DNA from: Mesorhizobium sp. WSM3859
GTDB lineage: Bacteria > Pseudomonadota > Alphaproteobacteria > Rhizobiales > Rhizobiaceae
Direction: 5' to 3'
NCBI RefSeq assembly: GCF_002295065.1
Contig: NZ_NSGG01000011.1
Coordinates: 163,467-227,466, forward strand
Length of the DNA: 64,000 nucleotides
The position numbers and the translations under genes are program-made. Shown piece after piece: positions 33,616 through 42,366 of this stretch; position 1 is the first letter of the stretch, and each line of letters opens with the position of its first letter. The notes under the pieces were generated by a model. That model saw nothing but the letters and a program-made list of their open reading frames with translations. It was not told the origin of the DNA and searched no databases.

Positions 33616-34855
33616 GGCCGCCTATCGTTGCGAGGAAGGATGTTCCATGGCGGCCCGCTGCCAGGCCAAGGTGATCCGCAACGGTTTCGCCGATATCGGC
33701 GAAGGTCGGCCTGAGCCCGATGTCGCCGCCCTTCAGCCCCGGCCCGATGCCGATCACCGGAACGCGCTCACGCGTATGGTCGGTGCCGCGCCAGGTCGGG
33801 TCGTTGCCGTGATCGGCTGTGAGGATGAGAAGATCGCCAGGCCTGATGCGCGACAGCGCCTCGGGCAGCCGGCGGTCGAAGGCTTCGAGCGCCGCCGCAT
33901 AGCCGGCGACATCGCGCCGGTGGCCGAACTCGGTGTCAAAATCGACGAAATTGGCGAAGACCAGGTCGCCTTCGCCGGCATCGTCCATGGCGCCGAGCGC
34001 CTTGTCGAACATCGCCATGTTGCCGCCGGCCTTGCGCACTTGCGAGATGCCGCGATGGGCGAAGATATCGCCGATCTTGCCGACCGCGATGACCTTGCTG
34101 CCGCGCGCCGTCAGCCGGTCGAGCAGGGTCTCCTCCGGCGGCGGCACCGCATAGTCGCGGCGGTTGTGGGTGCGCTGGAAGGTGGCGGGCGTCTCGCCCA
34201 CGAAAGGCCGCGCGATCACGCGCCCGATCTTGAGTGGATCGACCAGCCGGCGCACCGTGAGGCAAAGCTCATAAAGCCTCTCCAGGCCGAAATGCGTTTC
34301 ATGCGCGGCGATCTGCAGCACCGAGTCCACCGAGGTGTAACAGATCGGGCTGCCGGTGCGGATATGCTCTTCGCCGAAGCGTTCGATGATCTCGGTTCCC
34401 GGCGCATGGCAATTGCCGAGGATGCCCGGCACCTTGCCTTCACGGATGATCTTCTCGGTCAGCTCGGGCGGGAACGCCGGCAGGGTATCGGGAAAGTAAC
34501 CCCAGTCGAAGCGCACGGGCAGGCCTGCGATCTCCCAATGGCCCGACGGCGTGTCCTTGCCGCTCGACACCTCCTGGGCGGCGCCGTGGAAGGCCGAGGC
34601 GATCAGCGGCGCATCGATGCCGGTTCTGTGCCCAGTCGCGGTTTGCGCCGCCCGGCCAAGCCCGAGCGACATCATGTTGGGCACGGCGAGCGGTCCTTTG
34701 CGCAGACCCTCCCGATCGGCGCGGCCTTCGGCGCAGGCCTTGAAGATGTGCCCGAACGTGTCGGCGCCGGCATCGCCATAGCGTTCGGCGTCGGCCGCGC
34801 CGCCGATGCCGAAAGAATCGAGAACGAACAGGAACGCGCGCGCCATGGGTGTCAT
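33608..34855 (-). CDS. deoB: Phosphopentomutase
   Basis: DeoB interconverts (deoxy)ribose 1- and 5-phosphates in nucleoside salvage. The 415-aa product has the alkaline-phosphatase-like metal sites: VLDSFGIGGAADAERYGDAG near the N-terminus, the catalytic-Thr region SGKDTPSGHWEIAG, and LLILTADHGNDPTWRGTDHT near the C-terminus. ATG 34855 (MTPMARAFLF) has AGGA 9 nt upstream; ATG 34846 (MARAFLF) is the other option. The open frame reaches 35629 but that part overlaps the divergent binding-protein gene. Confidence 0.95.
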   Translation of the reverse strand: MTPMARAFLFVLDSFGIGGAADAERYGDAGADTFGHIFKACAEGRADREGLRKGPLAVPNMMSLGLGRAAQTATGHRTGIDAPLIASAFHGAAQEVSSGKDTPSGHWEIAGLPVRFDWGYFPDTLPAFPPELTEKIIREGKVPGILGNCHAPGTEIIERFGEEHIRTGSPICYTSVDSVLQIAAHETHFGLERLYELCLTVRRLVDPLKIGRVIARPFVGETPATFQRTHNRRDYAVPPPEETLLDRLTARGSKVIAVGKIGDIFAHRGISQVRKAGGNMAMFDKALGAMDDAGEGDLVFANFVDFDTEFGHRRDVAGYAAALEAFDRRLPEALSRIRPGDLLILTADHGNDPTWRGTDHTRERVPVIGIGPGLKGGDIGLRPTFADIGETVADHLGLAAGRHGTSFLATIGGHA

Positions 34856-34978
34856 TGTTGTCAGTCCTGGTCGCCAGACATAAGGTTCCCTCGCGGCGTT
34901 GGCAAATCGGAAACCAAACCGCAACCGCTTCGCGCCATAGTTGCGATGAGGCGTGACTATGGCGGGAGCAAAGCAAGC

Positions 34979-35917
34979 ATGGCGAGGCGCGGCAAAACCG
35001 CGGCAAGGCAGGCCGTGAAAATGTGCGCGGCCACTCTCCTGGCGTCCGGCGCCGCCGCATGGCCGGCACACGCCGACTGGCGTGACGACATCGGCACATT
35101 CCGCATCGGCATCGTTGCCGAGCCGGGCGGCGGCAACACCGTCCCCGGACTTGCGCGTCTGACCGAAGCCTATGCCAATGCGCTCGGCATGAAGGTCGAG
35201 TTCGTCGTTGCGCGTGACTATGCGGCGCTGATCGAGGCGCAGGCGAGCGGGCGCGTGCAATACGCGGTCTATTCGGCGCTTGCCTATGCCACGGCCTTGG
35301 AGCGCTGCGGCTGTGTCGAACCGCTGGTGGCGCCGGTCGACGACGACGGCGCCGTCGGCATCCGCTCCGTCCTGGTGACACGCGACGGCAGGCTTCAGGA
35401 TCTTGCGGCCATGGCTTCGCATCGGATCGCGATTGCACCGGCCGATAATGTCGGCGGCGCGCTGCTGCCACTGGCGGCCCTTTCCGCCGCAGGGGTCAAG
35501 ATTGCCCAGGATTCGCCGTTCCTGGCACGCGCCGCGTCGGCCACGGCGGCCGAGACGATATTGAGCGACGGCGATGCGGATGGCCTGTTCGGATGGGAGC
35601 CCGCCGATGCCGACGGCCGATCCACCCATTCCGGCGGTACGGTCGCGCGGCTGGAGGCTGCCGGCATCCCCGGGGCATCGCTTAGGGTGCTATGGACCTC
35701 CGACCTGTTGCGCTACGGGCCGCATGCCGTCCGCAGCGATCTCGATCCCGAGGCGAAACGACGGCTGACCGTCTTTCTGACCAATCTCAAATCACAGACG
35801 CCTGATGTGTACGACCTTCTGGAGGCGACGCATTCCGGTGGCTTCGTGCCGGCAACGTCCAAGGATTACGCCATGGCGATGGGCATTGTGCGGCAGGCAT
35901 TGGATGGCCGCGAATGA
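34979..35917 (+). CDS. PhnD-like periplasmic substrate-binding protein
   Basis: The 312-aa protein starts with a basic end and hydrophobic signal peptide (AVKMCAATLLASGAAAWPAHA) and continues as a PhnD/phosphate-phosphonate-type binding protein: FRIGIVAEPGG, LGMKVEFVVARDYAALIEAQ, VQYAVYSALAYATALERCG, and LEATHSGGFVPATSKDYAMA. Relatives bind phosphonate, phosphite or related oxyanions. No ABC permease or ATPase gene lies next to it, so the partner and substrate are unknown. ATG 34979 follows GGGAG. It is divergent from deoB and convergent with a TadE-like gene. Confidence 0.82.
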   Translation: MARRGKTAARQAVKMCAATLLASGAAAWPAHADWRDDIGTFRIGIVAEPGGGNTVPGLARLTEAYANALGMKVEFVVARDYAALIEAQASGRVQYAVYSALAYATALERCGCVEPLVAPVDDDGAVGIRSVLVTRDGRLQDLAAMASHRIAIAPADNVGGALLPLAALSAAGVKIAQDSPFLARAASATAAETILSDGDADGLFGWEPADADGRSTHSGGTVARLEAAGIPGASLRVLWTSDLLRYGPHAVRSDLDPEAKRRLTVFLTNLKSQTPDVYDLLEATHSGGFVPATSKDYAMAMGIVRQALDGRE

Positions 35918-35920
35918 CCG

Positions 35921-36547
35921 TCAGCAGTCGCTGCAAGGGATCGTCGGACTCCGGCGAGGCCTGAGATAATAAGTCTCGCTCATGTTTATGTTGCTGAAGG
36001 TCGACAGCAATCCAAACGATTTCGCTTTTTCATCGGTCGCGCTCCAGGCGATGACCGGTGTATAGCCGAGATCACTTTCCACACGGATTAGGAAAGTGTT
36101 GCGGATTTTCAGCGTCGACGGGACAGTCGTGGTGTCGCCGGGCTTGGCATCGGCGCTGTAGGTGCTGCCTACCAGCTTGCGCGACCACACCACCTTCACT
36201 GTCGGCGACGCCTCGTCCGACATCTGTATGGCGGTGATGATGATCTTGGGATCCGAGCGGTGGTAGGGCAGAAGCGTCGTGCTGCCGATCTTCATGATGG
36301 CATCGAGGTTCGCCTTCATGACCGTCTGCTGCTGCGTGACGAGGTCGGCCACCATGCTGCCGATGCGGCTGACCTTCTTGCTGGTCTCGATGGCTTGCGA
36401 GGCTTCCATCGTGATGAAATACATGATGAGCAGCACCGGCGCGATGAACGCAAACTCGATCGCGGCGACGCCGCGCCGATCGTGGCCGAACCGCCTCGCT
36501 CGCGCCACGATGGCCGAAATCCCCCAATGTGCCCCCGCACGGTACAT
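35921..36547 (-). CDS. TadE/TadG-like minor pilin
   Basis: The 208-aa protein has a TadE-like N-terminus: a basic stretch, the processing-site pattern RRGVAAIEFAFIAPVLLIMY, one membrane helix, then a periplasmic domain. TadE-like pseudopilins are cut by the prepilin peptidase and incorporated in or near Flp pili. ATG 36547 has a strong GGAGGGATAG. Two cysteines occur at the very C-terminus (IPCSDC). It lies 42 nt after the second TadE-like gene, on the same strand. Confidence 0.85.
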   Translation of the reverse strand: MYRAGAHWGISAIVARARRFGHDRRGVAAIEFAFIAPVLLIMYFITMEASQAIETSKKVSRIGSMVADLVTQQQTVMKANLDAIMKIGSTTLLPYHRSDPKIIITAIQMSDEASPTVKVVWSRKLVGSTYSADAKPGDTTTVPSTLKIRNTFLIRVESDLGYTPVIAWSATDEKAKSFGLLSTFSNINMSETYYLRPRRSPTIPCSDC

Positions 36548-36589
36548 CCTATCCCTCCAAGCCGCCCCAGTCTCAGCCGTCCGCTGGCC

Positions 36590-37183
36590 TTAGTTGTCGT
36601 CGAATGGTTCGTTCTGCCAGGTCACGGACGCAAAATGCAGCGTGGTGCCGTCGCTGAAATTCTGCATCTGCTTGGCCAGCAGATCCGTCATCACCGGCCA
36701 TTTGTAGAACACCCGCAGCATGTTGATGGATTCTGCCAGGCCGGGCGTAACCGCGAAGGTCATGTCGCTTCCGGACTGCGTCAGCACGATGTCGTTGCCG
36801 ACGATCTTGTAGCCTGCCGTGGCGGCCTGCGCAAAACTCGAATATTCGCGCAGATCGACCTTCAGCCCCGGGCAGTTCTGGGCGACCATGATCTGCAGGC
36901 GGCTGCAGATCGCTTGCTTGATGGAAGCTTCGGTGACGTTCGACTTCTGCAACTGCCCGGTGCGCAGCTGGCGGGCGACGTCATCCGTGGCGTTGGCCAT
37001 CACCTCCTGGCCGGCAAACGAGATGCAGCTCTCGAGGATAGCGAAGACGAGAAGCGCGAACGGGATGGCCAGCATCGCAAATTCCATTGCCGTGCTGCCG
37101 CGTCTGTCGCTGAAGAAGCCGGGGCGGGATTTGGCGCGCGCCGTGCTGTCCATGCCGTTGCCGGATATGGCATCCTTGCTCAT
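36590..37183 (-). CDS. tadE: TadE-like minor pilin
   Basis: The 197-aa protein has the TadE signature DRRGSTAMEFAMLAIPFALL at about 27-46, a single membrane helix, and a periplasmic domain with two cysteines. It is predicted to be a pseudopilin of the Tad apparatus whose core is encoded on the other strand from 38.1 kb. ATG 37183 follows AGGAACGCAA. It is first of the pair with the gene ending at 35921. Confidence 0.87.
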   Translation of the reverse strand: MSKDAISGNGMDSTARAKSRPGFFSDRRGSTAMEFAMLAIPFALLVFAILESCISFAGQEVMANATDDVARQLRTGQLQKSNVTEASIKQAICSRLQIMVAQNCPGLKVDLREYSSFAQAATAGYKIVGNDIVLTQSGSDMTFAVTPGLAESINMLRVFYKWPVMTDLLAKQMQNFSDGTTLHFASVTWQNEPFDDN

Positions 37184-37320
37184 TTGCGTTCCTGCCGATC
37201 CCCTTGCGGTACCGGCGGCAAGGTAGCGAAAACCCGTTGAGGTCCGGTTTGGATGATCGTTAAATTCGCCGGGCAGGCTTTAAGCTGTCCTTAACGCCTG
37301 CTCCAACGCTCTCTTCGGGC

Positions 37321-37743
37321 TTAGTGCGTGGCGCTCATTTCGGTCTCGGAAGCCTTCTCGGCGTCGGTCTTGTAGGCGCTCTCGCAATAGGGCGTGCAAG
37401 ACATGGTCTGGACTTCGGCACGCCTGTAGATGCGCACCGAGGAAGCGGCCTGTCGCACGACGGTCACCTGCTCATCGATGATCGGGGTGCCGTCCGAGTC
37501 GAGCACCACCAGGTTGGTGACGCCAAAACCTTTGCCGGTGAGAACGATGGTCGAGGCGTCCTGCACCGAGGCGTCGGCGATGGCCGGGTTGCCGATGACG
37601 ACGGTGTCGGCCGCGCGGGACAATTTGACGATCTTTGCCTGGTTCATGGTCACTTCGACACCCGCGCCGGCCCTGGCCGGCATCACCAAGGCGGCAGCCG
37701 CCAGCAGCGCGGCGACTGGAGACAGTGATCTCGACAACGTCAT
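37321..37743 (-). CDS. Small secretin-N-domain pilus assembly protein
   Basis: The 140-aa protein has a signal peptide (VAALLAAAALVMPARAGA) and one pilus-assembly N-terminal domain (EVTMNQAKIVKLSRAADTVV, then IGNPAIADASVQDASTIVLT), the same domain that starts CpaC at 40 kb. It lacks the secretin channel. A C-terminal segment with two cysteines (TMSCTPYC) follows. It may help anchor the CpaC secretin; that is inference from shared domain and location. ATG 37743 has GGGGAG upstream. Confidence 0.85.
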   Translation of the reverse strand: MTLSRSLSPVAALLAAAALVMPARAGAGVEVTMNQAKIVKLSRAADTVVIGNPAIADASVQDASTIVLTGKGFGVTNLVVLDSDGTPIIDEQVTVVRQAASSVRIYRRAEVQTMSCTPYCESAYKTDAEKASETEMSATH

Positions 37744-38102
37744 GGAACAGCTCCCCGGCAGGCGGATTCTTCAACGGAACATGAACGAGATTGGTGAAGC
37801 AACGGTTAAACCGGACCTTGTCGCGAAGGGGGATCGGTTAGCCGATGCCTCACATATCCATTGTGCCCGCTGTTTTAGCAAGATTGCGGGAGCCGCTGGT
37901 TTCCGCTGTTTTGCGGGGGGCGCACGTTGGCCGATGGCGTTTAGGCCGCGGTTAACCACGCAGCGCGTTCACCCCCGGAAAGGAATCGGTAAGGCTGTTT
38001 ATTAAGCCGATCGAAACGGCTTCTCCCTAGATTCGCAGCATCCGATCAACCGCAAAGAGAAGTTGACGGAAGTGCTGTAACACGTGGAGTAGGAGCTCTC
38101 GA
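37744..38102. promoter_or_regulatory. Divergent intergenic region upstream of the Flp pilin
   Basis: These 359 bp separate the minus-strand secretin-N gene from the pilin gene and must hold promoters for both. The part from 37960 to 38080 is less GC-rich. No clear repeat or operator was found. Confidence 0.5.
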
Positions 38103-38282
38103 ATGTCTAATCTCATTGCACGTTTCGTGAAGGACGAATCCGGCGCGACCGCCATCGAATACGGTCTGATCGCCGCCCTCATCGCGCTCGCCATCATGGT
38201 CGGCGCTTCGCAGCTCGGCGGCGCGCTGAACGCCAAGTTCACCGCCATCGCAGGCGCGGTCAACACCGGCACCGCTCCGTGA
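38103..38282 (+). CDS. flp: Flp-type pilin subunit
   Basis: This 59-aa gene encodes the major pilin of a type IVb Flp/Tad pilus. After a short basic leader the sequence DESGATAIEYGLIAALIALA gives the prepilin cleavage site (Gly before Ala) and the Flp motif with Glu5 and Tyr6 of the mature chain, then a hydrophobic helix and a Gly/Ala-rich end. ATG 38103 is preceded by AGGAG. A terminator follows about 30 nt after the stop, so the pilin is transcribed separately and probably strongly. Confidence 0.95.
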   Translation: MSNLIARFVKDESGATAIEYGLIAALIALAIMVGASQLGGALNAKFTAIAGAVNTGTAP

Positions 38283-38311
38283 TGAACGGAACTATTCTTG
38301 TCTAGGAAAAG

Positions 38312-38336
38312 GGGCCGCCGTTTGGCGGCCCTTCTT
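38312..38336 (+). terminator. Terminator after the pilin gene
   Basis: GGGCCGCC (38312-38319), loop GTTT and GGCGGCCC (38324-38331) are followed by TTCTTC. Confidence 0.7.
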
Positions 38337-38530
38337 CATGAAGGCAACCAATGCTGTCGTTCGGATGCGGGCAGCGATCTTGCCCCGCGATGAGAGATGC
38401 ATCCAGCAAGCGCTTGAACCGCATCGCCCGCACCCGCTTCGTTGCGGCGCACGTCAGCAGTGTCCCGTCTCACCGATTGTTAACGGGATGTGCTTAAGTT
38501 CCAAACCGAGCTTCCACGGGTGCCGCTTCA

Positions 38531-39049
38531 ATGCTTGAAGCCGTTATCTTCGTCGTCTTCCCATTCTGCATGCTGTTTGCTGCGATCTCCGACACGTTGT
38601 CGATGACGATCGCCAACCGCGTTCCGGTACTGTTGGTGGCGACATTCGCGCTTGTCGCGCCGCTCACCGGGATGGACTGGGCGACCTATGGCTGGCACTT
38701 CGCCGCCGGCGCCCTCGTGCTTGCCACGACATTCGGCCTCTTTGCGCTCGGCGGCATGGGCGGCGGCGACGCCAAGCTGCTGGCCGCGACCGCTCTATGG
38801 ATGGGCCTCAACATCAACTTGATCGGCTATCTGGTGACGTCGGCTTTCATCGGGGGCCTGCTGACCATCGCAATCCTGGCTTACCGGAAATCGCCGCTGG
38901 CCGCGTATACCGGCCACAGCCGATTCCTGCGCTACTTTGCCGACGAGAAAGTGGGTATTCCCTATGGCATCGCGCTTGGCGCCGGTGGACTGATCACGTT
39001 CCCGGATTCGCCGCTGATGGTCTGGGCGCTGCAGAGGCTCACGGCATAG
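38531..39049 (+). CDS. cpaA: Prepilin peptidase CpaA/TadV
   Basis: CpaA is the aspartyl membrane peptidase that cuts Flp pilin and TadE-like pseudopilins. The 172-aa protein has six membrane stretches and the two active-site aspartates: AISDTLSMTIANR near residue 20 and GGMGGGDAKLLAA near 75-87. It is shorter than PilD because it lacks the methylase part, as is normal for the CpaA/TadV class. It lies between the pilin and cpaB and ends at a strong terminator. Confidence 0.93.
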   Translation: MLEAVIFVVFPFCMLFAAISDTLSMTIANRVPVLLVATFALVAPLTGMDWATYGWHFAAGALVLATTFGLFALGGMGGGDAKLLAATALWMGLNINLIGYLVTSAFIGGLLTIAILAYRKSPLAAYTGHSRFLRYFADEKVGIPYGIALGAGGLITFPDSPLMVWALQRLTA

Positions 39050-39079
39050 GTTTTGGTGACAGCGATGTCGGCGACCGAA

Positions 39080-39101
39080 GGCGGCGAGGCCGCCCTTTTT
39101 T
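39080..39101 (+). terminator. Rho-independent terminator after cpaA
   Basis: GGCGGC (39080-39085), loop GAG and GCCGCC (39089-39094) are followed by CTTTTTTG, separating flp-cpaA from the cpaB operon. Confidence 0.75.
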
Positions 39102-39247
39102 GTTAACGGCGGGCCGTTCGATCTAATTTGAGTAAACCTTAAATTAATCACGATCGTAAGCATTACATTAACCTTGTTTTGACGATTGCAGCTGCAAAGT
39201 CCGGCCAGGCGTGGGTGGTTTGCCACGAGGCGAAGGGTTTCGGACGA

Positions 39248-40060
39248 ATGCCAGCATCCCGATTGATTATTCTGGGCGTGGCTGCGGTCGCGGCGGGTGG
39301 CGCGGGCTATGTGGCCAAGAACATGGTCGTGGCGCCGCCAGCGCAGGTCGTTGTCAATGCGCCCGCGCAGCCGGCGGTCGCATTGCAGGACGTTCTGGTG
39401 CTTTCCGGCGACGTGGCGATGGGCAGCCAGCTCGGCAACAACATCAGCTGGGAAGAATGGCCGGCCGACGGCGTCAACGCCAATTTCATCACGCGCGCCG
39501 CCGAACCTGACGCGGTCGAAAAGCTCAAGGGCTCGGTCGCGCGCGTCGCCATGTATACGGGCGAGCCGCTGCGCCGCTCCAAGCTGGTCGGCGAGGGGCA
39601 GAGCTTCATGTCCTCGATCCTGCCTTCGGGGATGCGCGCTGTCGCCACCGCGATATCGGCCGACACCTCCGCCGGCGGCTTCATCCTGCCCAACGACTTC
39701 GTCGATGTCATCATGACCCGCCGTGCCGACACCGGCAACGGCGGCAGCGGCTTCAACACCTCGACCATCCTCAAGAACATCCGCGTGCTGGCCATCGACC
39801 AGACCATCCAGGAAGACGAGGAAGGCAAGAAGACCAGGGTCGGCCAGACCGCGACGCTGGAACTGACGCCGCAGCAGGCCGAGATCATCACCGTGGCGCA
39901 GCAGATGGCGGACCGCCTGACGCTCGCGCTGCGGCCGATTACCGACATCCATGAAAAGAGTACGGACGAAGCCGACTATCTGGTCAACGGCAATGGCCGG
40001 CACGGAACAGTGCGTCTGATCAAGTCGGGCGAAGTTTCCGAGGTTGGAGCAAGGAAATGA
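39248..40060 (+). CDS. cpaB: Flp pilus assembly protein CpaB/RcpC
   Basis: CpaB is a periplasmic protein of the Tad outer-membrane complex. The 270-aa protein has an N-terminal membrane anchor (LIILGVAAVAAGGAGYVAK), a SAF domain (about 50-125, VLVLSGDVAMGSQLGNNISW), and a Flp-assembly domain with GMRAVATAISADTSAGGFIL and NDFVDVIMTRR. ATG 39248 begins the conserved part; the frame is open to 39179 with no likely signal. The TGA overlaps the cpaC ATG. It starts the cpaB-cpaC-cpaD-cpaE-cpaF operon after an AT-rich stretch that should hold the promoter. Confidence 0.93.
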   Translation: MPASRLIILGVAAVAAGGAGYVAKNMVVAPPAQVVVNAPAQPAVALQDVLVLSGDVAMGSQLGNNISWEEWPADGVNANFITRAAEPDAVEKLKGSVARVAMYTGEPLRRSKLVGEGQSFMSSILPSGMRAVATAISADTSAGGFILPNDFVDVIMTRRADTGNGGSGFNTSTILKNIRVLAIDQTIQEDEEGKKTRVGQTATLELTPQQAEIITVAQQMADRLTLALRPITDIHEKSTDEADYLVNGNGRHGTVRLIKSGEVSEVGARK

Positions 40061-41583
40061 GGCTAAACGGTAAACTGCTGCCCTTCCTGGCGGCCGCGGC
40101 GATCGGCCTGCTCCTGATTGGCACCAACGCTTCGGGACTGGTCGAAGCCAAAGCCGCGAGCGCCGGCGTATCGGCTTCCGTCGCCACGCAGCGCGTCAAG
40201 CTCGGCCTCAACAAATCCGTGGTCATCGATCTGCCGAACGACGCCTATGACATCCTAGTCGCCAATCCGGCGGTTGCCGACGCGGTGACGCGCACGGCGC
40301 GGCGCATCTACCTGTTCGGCAAGGCGGTCGGCGAAACCAACATCTTTGTCTTCGGCCCCAACGGCGAGCAGATTGTCAGCCTCGACCTGGCCGTCGAGCG
40401 CGATGTCGCCGGGCTGGAAGACTATCTGAGGCGCTTCATCCCGTCCTCGCAGATCAAGGTAGAGCTGCTCAACGACAACGTCGTGCTGACGGGCATGGTC
40501 GACACGCCGCTCGATGCCAAGCGCGCCGTCGACCTTGCAACCATCTTCGTGTCCGGCGGCGAAGCGACGACCGGTCAATATTCGCAGACCGCCGCCGGCG
40601 GCTCCGTCAATGGCGGCGTCGACATCAACAACCCCGACCAGGAGCGCCGGACCTCCAAGATCGTCAACCTGTTGCAGATCATCGGCGACGACCAGGTAAC
40701 GCTCAAGGTGACGGTCGCCGAAGTCAGCCGCTCGGTGATGAAACAGCTCGGCGTCAATATGCTCGCCAGCGGCGGCAGCAACGGCATTTCCTGGGCGGCG
40801 CTCAGCGACCCCTACACGGGTCTTGGCAAACCGCTGTCGAACGCGGGCCTCTCTATCAGCTCGTCAGGGCTGCAGTCCTATATCAACGCAATGGAACAGT
40901 CGGGGGTCATGAAGACCCTGGCTGAGCCGACTTTGACCGCCGTATCCGGGGAAAAGGCGACCTTCAAGGTCGGCGGCGAGTACAATATTGTGAAGAGCGT
41001 TTCCGCCAACGTGTCCACCGACAACCAGACCGGTCTGAAGAACTATTCGGTCGACAAGATCGAGTACGGTATCGGGCTGGAGTTCCAGCCGGTTGTTCTG
41101 TCGCCCGGTCGCATAAGCCTGAAGGTTAGGACGTCGGTTTCCGAACCGACAACCGAAGGCTCCGTGTCATCATCCACGGACAATCAGAGCATCGGCATGA
41201 ACGCTTTGTCGCTGCGCAAGCGCCTGGCCGATACGACGGTGGAGCTGCCTTCCGGTGGCTCGATGATGATCGCGGGCCTCGTGCGCGACGATCTCAGGCA
41301 GGCTGTCACCGGATTGCCCGGCCTGACCAAGATCCCCGTGCTCGGGACGCTCTTCCGCAGCCGCGACTTCGTCCGCAACGAAAGCGAGCTCGTCATCATC
41401 ATCACGCCTTACCTGGCGCGGCCGGTCGCGCGCAACGACCTGGCCAAGCCGGATGACAACTTCAATGCGGCGAGCGACGGCGCCGGAATGTTCCTCGGCC
41501 GCGTCAACCGCGTCTACGGCACCATGCAGACCGACAGGCCGCCGGGCCGCTATCACGGCGTCGTCGGCTTCATCTACAAATGA
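40057..41583 (+). CDS. cpaC: Tad pilus outer-membrane secretin CpaC
   Basis: CpaC forms the outer-membrane channel for the Flp pilus. The 508-aa protein has a signal peptide, a pilus-assembly N-domain (QRVKLGLNKSVVIDLPNDAY, NPAVADAV), a BON-like region, and the secretin core with LKVTVAEVSRSVMKQLGVNM and the C-terminal GLPGLTKIPVLGTLFRSRDF plus NESELVIIITPYLARPV. It overlaps cpaB by 4 nt. Confidence 0.95.
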   Translation: MRLNGKLLPFLAAAAIGLLLIGTNASGLVEAKAASAGVSASVATQRVKLGLNKSVVIDLPNDAYDILVANPAVADAVTRTARRIYLFGKAVGETNIFVFGPNGEQIVSLDLAVERDVAGLEDYLRRFIPSSQIKVELLNDNVVLTGMVDTPLDAKRAVDLATIFVSGGEATTGQYSQTAAGGSVNGGVDINNPDQERRTSKIVNLLQIIGDDQVTLKVTVAEVSRSVMKQLGVNMLASGGSNGISWAALSDPYTGLGKPLSNAGLSISSSGLQSYINAMEQSGVMKTLAEPTLTAVSGEKATFKVGGEYNIVKSVSANVSTDNQTGLKNYSVDKIEYGIGLEFQPVVLSPGRISLKVRTSVSEPTTEGSVSSSTDNQSIGMNALSLRKRLADTTVELPSGGSMMIAGLVRDDLRQAVTGLPGLTKIPVLGTLFRSRDFVRNESELVIIITPYLARPVARNDLAKPDDNFNAASDGAGMFLGRVNRVYGTMQTDRPPGRYHGVVGFIYK

Positions 41584-41597
41584 GTGGGAATGCGGAT

Positions 41598-42329
41598 ATG
41601 TCCAAGTCAGCATCGAAGGTCATGACGGTCCGGACAGCATCCGGCATCGCAAGGATACGCCGGCAGGTGGTCCCGGCACTGGCGGTCGCGCTTGCGGCGT
41701 CGCTCGCCGGATGCGCCAATCGCGACAGCGTCACGGTCGGAGCGATACCGGACGACTACCGCACGACGCATCCCATCGTCATTGCCGAAAAGAACCTGAA
41801 GATCGACCTGCCGGTCGGCGCCGGCGATCGCGGCATGACGGGCGCGCAACGCGACGCGCTGCTCGGTTTTCTCGACGGTTACGACAAGAGCGCCGCGCCG
41901 GCGCTGACGATCGCGATGCCGGCCGGCTCCGCCAACGAAGTTGCCGCCCGCGCGGCCGGTCGCGATTTCGCCAGGCTTGCCATGGCCGCGGGCGTCAAGC
42001 GCAACCGCATCGTCATGACATCCTATCAGTCGGCCGTGCCGGAGGCGTCCGCGCCGGTGCGCGTCGCCTTCGTCGCGGTGCGGGCCCAGACCAACAAATG
42101 CGGCCGTTGGCCAGATGATCTGGCGGAGACGTCCGAGAATAAGCACTATGCCGACTTCGGCTGCTCCTACCAGAACAACCTCGCGGCCCAGGTCGCCAAT
42201 CCCAACGATCTGATCGGGCCGCGCAAGCAATCCGAAATCGACGCCGAAAATCGCGGCGCGGTGATCGATGTGTACCGGGCAAGAGGCATCTCCGACGAGT
42301 TCCTGGGCAATTCTGAAGTGACGTACTGA
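41598..42329 (+). CDS. cpaD: Tad pilus lipoprotein CpaD
   Basis: CpaD is an outer-membrane lipoprotein required for secretin stability. The 243-aa product has a basic N-terminus and lipobox LAASLAGC near residue 35, then the CpaD-specific DDYRTTHPIVIAEKNLKIDL and the C-terminal CGRWPDDLAE, FGCSYQNNLAAQVANPNDLI. ATG 41598 has GGGA upstream; ATG 41580, overlapping the cpaC stop, would add six residues. Confidence 0.92.
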   Translation: MSKSASKVMTVRTASGIARIRRQVVPALAVALAASLAGCANRDSVTVGAIPDDYRTTHPIVIAEKNLKIDLPVGAGDRGMTGAQRDALLGFLDGYDKSAAPALTIAMPAGSANEVAARAAGRDFARLAMAAGVKRNRIVMTSYQSAVPEASAPVRVAFVAVRAQTNKCGRWPDDLAETSENKHYADFGCSYQNNLAAQVANPNDLIGPRKQSEIDAENRGAVIDVYRARGISDEFLGNSEVTY

Positions 42330-42366
42330 ACCGCCGGACGACGAAGAGAGCAGTCACGGAAAGAGC

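Noticed and set aside
33362..34978. N-terminal extension of the PhnD-like protein to 851 aa
   Set aside because: The upstream part is antisense to deoB and mutM; the signal peptide begins at 34979.
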